Below are positions 36,366 through 46,507 of a stretch of DNA of 64,000 bases, piece by piece. Source of the stretch: Hyperoplus lanceolatus. Taxonomy: Eukaryota > Chordata > Actinopteri > Uranoscopiformes > Ammodytidae. The position numbers were made by a program, and so were the translations under genes. The notes below the pieces were generated by a model. It was not told the origin of the DNA and made no database searches. It saw nothing but the letters and a program-made list of their open reading frames with translations. Numbering within the stretch: position 1 is the stretch's first letter; every line of letters begins with the position of its first letter. Location of the stretch: contig CM049408.1 in NCBI GenBank assembly GCA_026929865.2, positions 4,961,001 through 5,025,000 on the forward strand. The letters run 5' to 3'.

Positions 36366-36424
36366 TCTCTCTCTCTCTCTCTCTCTGTCTGTCTGTCTGG
36401 CTCTCTCTCTCTCTCTCTCTCTCT
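36366..36424. repeat. (TC)n microsatellite with (TCTG)n centre
   Basis: CT runs flank CTGTCTGTCTGTCTGG. Confidence 0.95.
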
Positions 36425-37401
36425 GCCCACTCTGTGTAAGTGGAGAGAGGAACAATAAGAGGCGTGTGGGAGTAGCAAGGTGAGACTCAGATATGGAATT
36501 AAGTAGGTGTTATTACTACTGGGACAGGACTCGGGGGCTGCAGGCTGAAGGCAGCTCGCTCTCACTATTTTGGCTTGAGATAAAAAAAATAATGGAAAAA
36601 AAATGTGCACACCATAAGGACAGACACTGCAGGTAAATAGGGTTACATATTGAACTTCTAGATATCATCATGAAACTCTGCAAGTTGATAACTCATATTG
36701 TAAAATATGTTTAGTGTTACAATGTTTGAATACATATGCAAATGTGTCAATATATAACTAATTATACGTGAGCATTTGCATCTCTTTAAAAACACACAAT
36801 CTAGATGTTGGATAAAGTTACAATCTTTATTTCTTTTGGAAAACATATTAGGGTCCAAAGTTTTTACAGAACTGTTATATTTCTTGTTCTTTTAACCAGA
36901 GTTGAAGAAGGAAAAACAAGTCGAATATTTATATCAAAGCTTAAAGGTTTATTATCTAAATTGAGGGAGCATAGTGTTATATGGAAACAAATGTCGGAGG
37001 CTGGCCGTGTCTTGTCCCTGACGTCTTCTTCTAGCTGGTCCGATGGCAGGTGTTATTTGAGAAGGTCCGTTGCTATAGAGATCTTAAAGTTGCCTGACCT
37101 TGTAGCCCAAGTGATAAGCTACATATACTACTCCCTTTATGCATGGTGTTCATAGTGCGCTCTTAATATGGTGAGCCTAGAGAGACCGTTTTATATTATA
37201 AATAAAAAATTATACTATGTTAATGCATTTTCTGCATGTTTTTAAGAACACAATGTATCATAAATCAGACACTAACAACTTATGAACAAATCCTTCTATA
37301 ATAACCTTCGAGATGGTGCTAAGAATAATTACGGATGTTTAGTTGATGTAAGTGCTGTAGAACATGAGATTCTTTAGTGTAGAGTTGTGATTTTGAGTAC
37401 C
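36425..37401. other. Unique AT-rich sequence
   Basis: A 116-codon plus-strand frame at 36805-37155 has no recognised motif. No gene supported. Confidence 0.45.
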
Positions 37402-37421
37402 AAAAAAAAAACTTATGTCGA

Positions 37422-37609
37422 GGGGCGCTCCGGTGGCGTAGTGGATAGAGCGCGTACCATATCGGCTTCTGGCCTTCGTTGCAGTGGTCGCGGATTCGAA
37501 TCCGACCCGTGGACCTTTACTGCGGGTCATCCCCCCTCTTTCTCTCTGTCTCCCCATTTCAACTCTGTACTATCTAATAAAGCTTGAAAATGCCAAAAAA
37601 TAATCTTAA
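37422..37609 (+). mobile_element. tRNA-derived SINE with target-site duplication
   Basis: The 5' part has an RNA polymerase III A box TGGCGTAGTGG (37434-37444) and a B box GGATTCGAATCC (37492-37503). A TCTATCTAATAAAGC-like body and an A-rich tail follow. ACTTATGTCGA at 37411-37421 is repeated as ACTAATGTCGA at 37618-37628, a duplication with one mismatch. Transposition would depend on a LINE partner. The tail type (AATAAAGGCAAAAATGCC) is common in fish SINEs. It is nearly full length, so a fairly recent insertion is likely. Confidence 0.85.
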
Positions 37610-37628
37610 AAAAAAAAACTAATGTCGA

Positions 37629-38897
37629 GATAATGTACGTGAAAGAAGGTTGTATAGGAGAAACAAACAGAAGAAAACAGACAAGGTTTAGTCAAATAAA
37701 CACCTAAATGTAAATTTTGGACCTTTGATTTATACTAGTATGAAAGAAGACAAGGTGTGGAAGTAGAATAAACAGGAGGTCCAATGTTCCAACTGAGAAT
37801 AACAACACCTGTTTGCATTACAGCGTAAATACATAGATCCTTAGAGGAGCTGGAACATATAATTGGATCAAATTCTCTCTGTATGCGAGATATTGAATGC
37901 CTTCCATTGATCTGAGGTCATTGTGGTGGCTTGATGTTTTTCCCCAGATATGTACTTTATTTTTTGTTTTATCTCGACCCTCTCAGTGTTTAAGAGAGCT
38001 GATCTGGGATCATTAATACCCGTTCCTTTTCGACAGCATCTTTCATTATAACCTGACGGATGGAGAAAGACAACTGACTGGAGATCAGCCATTTCTGCAG
38101 ACGAGACGTCAGATAAAAGGGCCTATGTTCTGAACAGAATCATCAGGCCATGTACAACACGTGCATCCCTGTCGATTATCACGTAATGAGGCTTAATAAC
38201 GAGCCTTAATCAACATTCTCTTAACATCCTCCAATCGCTAATGCATCCAGCCACACCCACCCGCCATGGCTTGCACTTGATCAATTACTTGGGCCATTAC
38301 TTTTAAAACGTCTCGCACGGCTCCCAACATGCTCTGCAGTCCACTTGACGGTGGCCACAGCAAATGAACTTAGCGAACAAATTCTGGAGGATCAATCCCA
38401 TCACTTAGCCAATTAGACAATATGGGAGACAGACGCCCATTACCGTAAGAACCAATCGATAGCCGGAGCCAGGGGGCCGAGGCGGGCTGTCTGGCCCCGT
38501 GGAGCAGCCGAGGGGAGGGGGGTGTTCAGCTAATGGAAGGCAACAAGAGGGGTGGGGCTATGAGCGTGTTTTGATGGACGGCTTGGACAGCACACTATTG
38601 GCCAAAAGGCTGGGAGATGTTGTAAACATGACAGAGAGAGAGTGGTGTGGTGGGTGTGGGGCCGGACAGTCAGACAAGACTTGAGGATCAATAACAGTGA
38701 GAGTGTATAGCCAAGTCACCACCAGTTGATTTGTTCGGCTCAACACTTTGACAGTGCTCCTTTCACACTGCAGACAGTTTAAGTGGGTGTCCAAAAATTC
38801 ATTGAGTCAATGTTTTTTTGTTGTTGTCCTAGCTGTGTCTCATCTGCATAATGTTGTGTTGCTCCCTTTTCCTTCATAAGATACATTATGACACTTA
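37629..38897. other. Unique sequence, possible regulatory DNA
   Basis: 38190-38420 is unrepetitive with CTTAATAACGAGCCTTAATC and TTGATCAATTACTTGG motifs, suggestive of a conserved non-coding element. Conservation is unverified. No gene. Confidence 0.25.
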
Positions 38898-39023
38898 GGG
38901 CCGGTTTCACAGACATGGATTAAGCCAAGTCCTGGACTATATGGAATTTTGAATGGAGATTGTCCATTGAAAGTACAATTTAGTCGAGGACTGGGCTTAA
39001 TCCATGTCTGTGAAAATGGCCCC
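38898..39023. mobile_element. Palindromic MITE, 126 bp (TSD TA)
   Basis: GGGCCGGTTTCACAGACATGG ends mirrored by CCATGTCTGTGAAAATGGCCCC, flanked by TA on each side. Almost the whole element is one inverted repeat. TA duplication suggests Tc1/mariner-type mobilisation. Second copy at 19466-19581. Confidence 0.85.
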
Positions 39024-39025
39024 TA

Positions 39026-39772
39026 GTGTTTCATAAATGCTTGTAATTACATACATCCAGAATGATTCCTTCCTTATAAGTTGTTTTGCTGGATTCTTGA
39101 GGCCCAGTGTATATGAATGGCTTCTTTCTATAGACGCTGGTGAAAATAGTGTTTCAGTACACAGTGAATGGCTTTGAATGGCTTACTTTGAATGGCCTTG
39201 TGTCTGTATTGTGCTACATAAATAAACTTGCCTTGCCTTACACAGCACCTTTAATGACCATTCCTGAGTAACTCGTCTGCAGACAGATAATATCACATTG
39301 TAGTTTTTGAACCAATTGCAAATATGTTTTGGACACTACTCTATGTCACCAGGTTAGACAGAGTCTGCACTATACAGTGGACCTATCGTTATTACAGGGA
39401 TTCTTCCAGCAATTTATTTAACTTTCCGTGTTTTGAAACTTAGAGGGCAACCTTTTTAAATGAATGTCCACTCTCATTCTGTGTGGCCTGGTCCAGCTAG
39501 CGCCTCGTGGGCCACCAACATGAGGAATGGCTGTACCTGGTTTAGCGGGATGGTCGGGATGCCAGTTTTGAAAGAAAGTAGAAAAAAAGTACAGCAAGCT
39601 CCAAACTTGTAGCCACTACAGTAACTTGGCTGGACCCTGGAACCTCAACGCAGTAGAGACCAAACAAGGAGGGACCAGGCACCAGGGACTTTTTCATTGT
39701 AGAAAAGCAATAATGGAAGGTAGAGGAAAAGCACCATTACTCTATTTACACAGCAGTGGGAAGGTCTCTCGT

Positions 39773-39774
<2 letters not shown>
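39026..39774. other. Unique sequence with a retroposon-like tail
   Basis: GTGCTACATAAATAAACTTGCCTTGCCTT at about 39210-39238 resembles the 3' tail of fish retroposons. The rest is not recognised. Confidence 0.4.
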
Positions 39775-39840
<66 letters not shown>

Positions 39841-39842
39841 GT
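39775..39842. repeat. (TC)n microsatellite
   Basis: CT run of about 68 bp with one TTTT interruption. Confidence 0.95.
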
Positions 39843-40026
39843 CAGTAGCTGCAGGACAGTATGCCCTCAGGGGCAGAATATCCATCGGGGATTACTGTTG
39901 ACATCCTCTCTCGCTCTCTGTTTCTCGCATGACCCCACATCCCACTTTTATCCTTCATGGTCTGAACTTGCAATCTAAATACTTTGTGAGTGAGAGTGTA
40001 TGTGTGTGAGAGAGTGCATGCATACC

Positions 40027-40028
<2 letters not shown>

Positions 40029-40115
<87 letters not shown>
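40029..40115. repeat. Compound (GT)n-(GA)n microsatellite
   Basis: GT run to 40076, then a GA run. Confidence 0.95.
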
Positions 40116-40118
<3 letters not shown>

Positions 40119-40370
40119 GTGCATGTGTGTGTGTGTTTTATGTCTAGATTATAATAATCGTGTTGCTGCATGACCTATCCTGTATCTTTTTTTGGACAGT
40201 TTTCACACACCGCTGCTCAAACACACCTGAATCAAAGGCTGCACTGAGAGTCCAGTGGGCTCAGTAAACAATTCTGACTGTAAAATACCCTCAGTGACTC
40301 CATTTCCCGGGAAAAAAATAGACGAAAACTATGTGTGGTTGAGTATGAGCGTGCATAGAAAGGTGGGTTC

Positions 40371-40907
40371 TAGGGATGGGAATTGATAAGAATTTAACGA
40401 TTCTGATTCCGATTCCGATTCTGCTTATCGATCCGATTCCTTATCGATTCTCATATCGATTCTCATTGTGTGTGAAAATAAGTACACATTTGTTTATTTG
40501 TATTAACCTGCTCAAATATCTGATCAGACACATTTTATGTACAAGTCCAATGGGCAATTCTGGTGTCGACTAGACATTCAAACGTTTATCCGTCAGGATC
40601 GCCGTCTGCTCGCTTGGGCTCGTGCTTGTGCGCGTGTCATTTGACGAAATGGAAACTTTACAATTGTTGCAAGTGGCTGTATTGTCGTCTTTTCAAGTGA
40701 AAAACAACATTTAGAGAGATTCTGTCTCAATGCCATGTTTGCTGCTTTCTGAACCAAAACAACACAGCGTGAGTGTCAAGTCACAACGCATTTGCAACGA
40801 GCGGAACCGATAAGAGGAATCGTTAAGCAGGCATGTTAACGATTCCAAGGAATTGGTTGACTCGGCACCGGTTCTGAAGAGGAACCGGGTCTCGATTCCC
40901 ATCCCTA
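40371..40907. mobile_element. hAT-type MITE, 537 bp (TSD GTGGGTTC)
   Basis: The left end TAGGGATGGGAATTGA and the right end TCGATTCCCATCCCTA are inverted repeats. A perfect 8-bp duplication GTGGGTTC is at 40363-40370 and 40908-40915. Subterminal sequence is rich in CGATTC/GAATCG motifs. Non-coding. Confidence 0.9.
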
Positions 40908-40915
40908 GTGGGTTC

Positions 40916-41285
40916 AATTGTCATGCATATCAAACAAGGTATTTTACTATATCAACAATAGCCCCAGTTGACCTAATCCATCTCCTGCTGCTGAATGGTG
41001 GTATTGTGCCTCTCAGAACTGTGTCTCATCAAGGTCAATACATCTTATTTATAAAATCTTTAGGAGGATGTTGAAGGCAGCGATGCAGAGAAGAGCACAA
41101 AAGGTTTTGTACAGACAGTGGGCCTTTAAAATGGATGAGGCATATCTGAATGCAGTGGTCAATCATCACTGAATGAGTATAAAGCTCTGCTTATAGTACA
41201 TTGTCATGGTCTGTAGGAACATGCATGTTGGAGCGCTTTTCCAAAATGCTTAATTTCTTACAACATGATACATTTCAAATGTTTC
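40916..41285. other. Unique sequence
   Basis: No feature recognised. Confidence 0.5.
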
Positions 41286-41289
41286 TTAA

Positions 41290-42058
41290 AGAGATCCTAT
41301 TATACTACTTTTCTGGTCTTAATTTCTTGTTAAAAACTGTTATAGAGCAACCTGACACGAATCACATCACAAAAAACTATGTAGATTTTTTTTTTTCCCC
41401 CAAAAAGTAAAGTTTTGGGAGAGGAGGGGAAGAAGTCCTGCATCCATCTCCCGCCCACTCCCCCTCCCCCCCCCCCCGCGGCCCCCCCCCCCCCCCCCCC
41501 CCCACCTCCCTTTTTTTTTTTTGAAGGGTTTTGGGTTTTTCCACAAGGGGGGGGGGGGGGGGTTATTTTTTTTTATTTCAATAATTTTGGAAACCCCAGA
41601 GGAAAATTTTGTATTTTGGAAAAAAAAAAATTTGATTTATTTAAATTTGGACACTCTTCCTCTTACCCTAGCGAGCACAGCAGTCTCTCTCTACACACTG
41701 CTTTGAGCTTCTCCGCCCCTCCCCCCCCCTGCTGCAAACCCCACTCCGTTGTGATTTGTTACCTTCCTTCCAGCAGCGGGAGATTTTCAGGAAGGTGGGG
41801 GCATGCAGCCGGAGCTTGCCTGAGCAGCATTACCATACATGGAAACATGACAGAAACTACCCGGAAATTTGAGCAAGTTCAGCTCGACCGGCTGCCATAG
41901 TTTTTAGTGCTCTGCACAGCCACCCCAGACGGTCAGCAGGGAATACGTCGAAATGCCTGTACGTAATTATTCGATACTCTAGTATGGTTAAACATGACTA
42001 TGAATCATTATAACAACGTTTATAGGTCATAAAAGTCGAAAAGTATCATAGGTCCTCT
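41290..42058. mobile_element. TTAA-type MITE, second copy, 769 bp
   Basis: Left TTAA then AGAGATCCTATTATAC; right ATCATAGGTCCTCT then TTCA. Long stretches match 33132-33743, for example CTGGTCTTAATTTCTTGTT and AACAACGTTTATAGGTCAT. It is longer because of a homopolymer-rich insertion at 41388-41650. Confidence 0.8.
41388..41650. other. Homopolymer-dominated stretch, possible assembly error
   Basis: Successive runs of T, C, A, G, C, T, G, T and A of 6 to about 25 bases. The sister copy at 33132 has ordinary sequence here. Looks like low-quality consensus rather than biology. Confidence 0.5.
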
Positions 42059-42469
42059 TTCAACAACACAAAAGAATGATCGGTGAAATGCTGTCTAAAG
42101 GAAATTAAGGGTTAACACCAGCTGGGTATAACTTGAACAGTTTTCCCCATGATGTTGATGTTAATAATAACACTGCACTCAACAAAAACTCACTTTCCTT
42201 TTTATTTCCAAATAGAATACACAATCTGGATAGTATGTTGTCTTTCCTGGTATGAATTGTTTTTAGGGATGTCCCCATGTTCCTCAGCAAATACCTTCAT
42301 AACCTTTAGAACAATCTTACTGTTCCCTATAAGTACAAGCATAAAGTTTTAATAAACTGTTATTAATCTTAAAGTATGAGAAATTAAAGCAATGGTTACT
42401 TTAATTGTTGTTAATTCTTTTTTAGTGAGCAACTTAGGGAATTTTCTTAATAATAGTAATACTTTTTTA
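42059..42469. other. Unique AT-rich sequence
   Basis: No clear motif. It may include the upstream part of the LINE relic that follows. Confidence 0.45.
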
Positions 42470-43086
42470 TCTGGCTTCCATACTGGTTTTAGAAAAAGGC
42501 ATAGTGCAACATCAGCAGCTCTTAAAGTTTGAAATGACTTGATTGAATCAATAGATAATAAGCAGCATTGAGCCCTTTCTATTGACCTGAACAAACTGTC
42601 AGCTGGTCTGTTGATTACCTTACAGACAGAGGTCAGTGTGTGCAGTATGTAACAAACTGCATGCCTCAGGTGTCAGTCCTGGGGCCACTCGTATTCATTC
42701 TCTATATCAGTAACATGTCTATGTGGATGACACTGTACTATACTGCTCAACTACCCACCCCAGACCAGGCCCCTCTCCCAATAACAGCTAGCTTTTAACA
42801 CGGTTAAACAGATTTTGTATGATTTAAAACTTAAAAACTAAAGGCATGCCACCAAACCTGCCTTCAATTCTCAGTTCTCAGGGCATGAAGATTGGGTGTG
42901 TTTCTAAGCTCAGATATTTTGGCATTCTATTTGACGAATCCCTCTCTCTGTTGACACATCATATTCAGCAGCATGGCAAAAAAAAAAAGGTTAAAACTGA
43001 AAGTAGGTTTTTATTTCAGAATCAAAACCATGCCTTTATTTCTGAATCTAAAAAGAGACTGGTAGCTGCCACTTTCATGTCTGTAA
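42470..43086 (+). pseudogene. LINE reverse-transcriptase relic with internal deletions
   Basis: Plus-strand translation in several frames gives GFRKRHSATSAALKV, then NDLIESIDNKQH and LSIDL, then QCVQYVTNCMPQVSVLGPLV with FILYISNM, then a DDT-containing stretch, then SKLRYFGILFDESLSLLTHH, and finally SKKRLVAATFMSVI. This is the order of motifs in fish non-LTR reverse transcriptases: the GFR.GHST block, the GVPQGSVLGPLLF block, the YADDT catalytic block, the KYLGIWID block and the LVAATFLPVLDYGD block. The catalytic region is deleted around YADD and there are stops and frameshifts, so it is inactive. The last part lies in a 213-codon open frame (42846-43487) that runs on into unrelated sequence after about 43086. 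Confidence 0.75.
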
Positions 43087-43605
43087 TCCCTCATTTTAAA
43101 CCTGGCATGATGCTCCTCCCTTTCCCCTCCCAGCTGCACAGAGGAGTTGCAGCCGGACAGAGTGAGGTGGTACTGGTGGTGGTGGGGGGAAAGCTTCCAT
43201 CAAAGGGGGACGGGGACGGGGCTGAGCCGGAGACACAGCCCCATAAGGAGCAGTGTGAGGGCCCCTGCAAGTTATTACCTCTGCTACCTGGACCCATTTT
43301 GTCTTCATCAATTCTTAAACTCATAAGACTCCCTGCCTCTCTCCGTTGCCAAATTGTACCATCTATCAAAGCCCTGCCCTCTGCCTGCTTCCACTCTGTT
43401 CCTCCCTTTGCTCTGTGCTGTTTCCTCTCTTGTGTTTCCTGCTCTCATTTCAGAACAGGGCAGTGCGCTGGTGGAATCGTTAAATGATCCCCCATGAACG
43501 TTTCTTCTGTTTTTTTTGTTGTTATACTGGTGGTATTGACTACAGCACCCCTCTACCCCCACACCTCTCTTCTCCTTTCCTTCTTGGTTCCTCCCATTTA
43601 AGCTG
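43087..43605. other. Unassigned GC-rich then pyrimidine-rich sequence
   Basis: Follows an abrupt end of LINE similarity. It is open in two frames on each strand without motifs, probably chance in G/C-rich sequence. Confidence 0.35.
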
Positions 43606-44118
43606 CACTGTAAAAATGTAAACTCAAAATATTTCATTTTTAAATTAGCTTTATTTGGTCTCATGTAAAATGTGTCTAATTTCCTAAATGAAGGTGGCAA
43701 GCCTTGAAATGATATGTTAGAGGACATCCAGCGTTCTGTGTGTTTGATTTGAACAAAGAACAGGCTCCCCAGAATTGTGAGTAAGTACAACACTGTCAGT
43801 GCATATGTTCGAGGTAACCTTCGGTGATCGTGAATGGATTTTATTCCTTTTGCTGTATGTCCAGGTCTTTAGCAAGCAGTAGAATCAACAACTGAATTTT
43901 TTTTTGGGGCGCTTATTAATGTCGGGGGGGGACACCAGTTTGTAACCGCTGCCATACTGAGAAATACAGAGAGAGTTTTGTGGAGCTCATAGGCTTGATC
44001 AACTCTGTGTCAACTCGTTTGGCGATGGCTTGAATGTAACCAACATTCATTCATATGAAAATGATACGCACTTGAAAATAATATTTTTCACTTTTCACTT
44101 TTGTTTTTTTTTACAGTG
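43606..44118. mobile_element. Candidate DNA element with CACTGTAAAAA ends
   Basis: CACTGTAAAAATG at 43606 and TTTTTTTTTACAGTG at 44118 are inverted. No target duplication was found on the flanks, so this may be two unrelated ends. Confidence 0.3.
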
Positions 44119-44261
44119 TATCTTCCCTTTATTCCCCCTCTCTATCATACATTCTCTTCCTCCTCCCATCCTCTCTTTCTCTCTCTCTCTCTGTCCTGTC
44201 TTCCTTTTATCTCCTCCGTCTCGCTGCTGGTTCCTCATGGTGTTGCTGGACCGGCTGTTCT

Positions 44262-44297
<36 letters not shown>

Positions 44298-44978
44298 CCC
44301 TTTCTTTCTCTCCATCTCTCTAATTACGCGCAGAGACAAAGGCGTGTGATTCTCCCTCCTCCCACTCAGAGCTGTCAGGCCTGGTGTAGGAGAGAGTTCA
44401 TTTCACACTCACTGCATGCTTTAATTAAAAAGGGGTGAGGGGGGGTGGTGGGCGATGGGAAAAAAAACAAGGAAGGAATGTACATGCGCTCAGTCACACG
44501 TCATACAAAGGGTGGACTGTGTGTGTGTGGGTGTGTTTGAGAGTGGCGTGTGCCCACAGGTATGTATGTATGTGCGTCAGGTGTGTGTGTTGATATTATA
44601 TATAGCCATGTAGGTGCAGAGTTCGAGTCTTTGCTCCTCAGGTGGGATGGCACGCGTCTCCTCTGGCTCACTGGCAACAGGCTGTATTTATAGCCCCGGG
44701 GCTTTGATGAGAAATCAATAGGATTGTAATGGTTCGTTAGGTGTGGGGGGGGGGAGGGGGAGGGGCTATACAGTCCCACTCTACACACACTCTCTCTCTC
44801 TCTCTCTCTCTCTCTCGCACACACGAACGCAACCACACACACACATGCACAGAGATAGAGGCAATACTCCTTTGATCCTCTGCATTGGCAGCTGGAGCAT
44901 GACACGCACACACATGTGCAAATGCAAAATTTCACACATACTTGAACATACACAAAAAAAAAAAACTGTACACACACA

Positions 44979-44986
<8 letters not shown>
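44119..44986. other. Pyrimidine-rich sequence with short microsatellites
   Basis: (TC)n at about 44262-44295 and 44791-44816, a G run at about 44744-44752, and CA-rich stretches. No gene. Confidence 0.6.

Positions 44987-45067
<81 letters not shown>
44987..45067. repeat. (CA)n microsatellite
   Basis: CA run of about 80 bp. Confidence 0.95.
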
Positions 45068-45069
<2 letters not shown>

Positions 45070-45852
45070 TGCAACACCACCCCCACCCCTACAATAATTT
45101 TCTCAGCACAGCAGCAGCACATGATAACCCTTGTTAAGCTATTGAGATATGGATGATAACACCCACCATTGTCAAATCTGGTCATTTATCACCCTCATCC
45201 GCAGCATGAAGCTGCTAGAGTGATCTAAGACAGACACGCACTATATCTCATATTCCTCTCCATTGGCTGGTCATTGAAATTCTCTATTGGGATGATGTTC
45301 TGTATTAGAAAACAACACTGTCACCCGATTCCTTTGTTTCTCAATACAGTTTTGCATTATTTATGTCCCCTCCACCCCCTACAGAAGAAAGTCTCATGAT
45401 TTGATGGGCGTCAAAATAATCTTGTGTATGAGTGATATCCACAGTGTGTGAAGACATGATCACGTGTGTGTTCATCTATTTGTCGGTTACGTATGTGTTT
45501 GTGTGAACTAGCAGGTGTGTATTTGATTGCCAGATTACACTGTCAGAATGTCCAGAGCCTGTGGTCCTCCCACTTGTAATGTTACATGTAATGCCTACAT
45601 GTAATGGTTATAAAGATGTTGTTGTCTGTTATCTGTTGCTCTCCCCTTGGTTAGGTATAATGGGATGCCGGTTAAATATGTGTTTGTGTAATCCCATGTT
45701 TAGTTTAGGATCTATTATTTATTTATTCACTACAACACTTTTCAGAAATGCTAAATCAGATTAGTTGTTGCAGTGTTTCTTTATTTCACGTTATTTTTAG
45801 TTTTATCTGTAGATGATCTGGGTTCGATTAGTTTAGTTTACCCCGTTCAGCC
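45068..45852. other. Unique sequence
   Basis: Short direct repeats TACATGTAATG at about 45583-45606; nothing gene-like. Confidence 0.5.
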
Positions 45853-45886
45853 TGTAGGGGAATAGCGTGCTCGCCGTCTCATCGGC

Positions 45887-45955
45887 CATTACAACTTTGG
45901 ACTTCCACTAACAATACTGCGTCCTCGTTGTTTTCTATAACCCTCCCCTTACAGG
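45887..45955 (+). repeat. 69-bp direct repeat, copy 1
   Basis: Starts CATTACAACTTTGGACTTCC and ends CCCCTTACAGG. Near-identical to 46440-46507. Confidence 0.9.
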
Positions 45956-46439
45956 TAAGAACGGTGGCTGTGAAATTGTTTTAGTTATATGTTTAATGCT
46001 AGGGAACATGCCGAGAGTAAAATAACTGCATTAAATGTTTAAAAAGATTAGTTAGTTTAAAAACGGAGGAGTCGCTCTGCCGTAGCGTGCTAGCTAGCAG
46101 CATCACACGGAGAGACGCGTGGTAAGAAAGTGTCCGCCATTCCACGACAATACGTGTTGGCGCGGTTCTCATTTCAGGTGCAATATATATGAAAATGTGT
46201 TAGAGTATAAGTTGGCGCTTTATTTAGGTAATTTTGACGATGTGTTATAGTACAAGCTGCAACTGTATTCAGTTGAGTGTCCTTAGATAATATTGTCAGT
46301 GTGTTTTAGCTGAAACATGCTTTATATAGGAATATGGTTAAAATGTGAAATATGCTTTATATAGGAATGTGTTAATGTGTGAGAAATATGGTTAAAATGT
46401 AAAATGCACTGTTTATGGAATTTTGTGTATTTTGAACAA
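45956..46439. other. Segment between 69-bp direct repeats
   Basis: About 484 bp, with an internal near-repeat of GCTTTATATAGGAAT(A/G)TG. No coding potential seen. Confidence 0.5.
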
Positions 46440-46507
46440 CATTACAACTTTGGACTTCCACTAACAATACTGCATCCTCGTTGTTTTCTATAACCCCCCC
46501 TTACAGG
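46440..46507 (+). repeat. 69-bp direct repeat, copy 2
   Basis: Differs from copy 1 by one substitution and small changes in the terminal C run. Confidence 0.9.

Noticed and set aside
36053..36610. 185-codon minus-strand frame
   Set aside because: Passes through (TC)n and CA-rich sequence, low complexity, no domain or splice support.
37422..37503. Functional tRNA gene
   Set aside because: A and B boxes are present but the rest does not fold as a tRNA and is followed by a SINE body and A-rich tail.
43606..44118. CACTA-type element from CACTGTAAAAA ends
   Set aside because: Kept only as a low-confidence feature because neither a 3-bp nor an 8-bp duplication is present.
44501..45185. Frames of 134-188 codons on both strands
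   Set aside because: Driven by (CA)n and (TC)n arrays; overlap on both strands.
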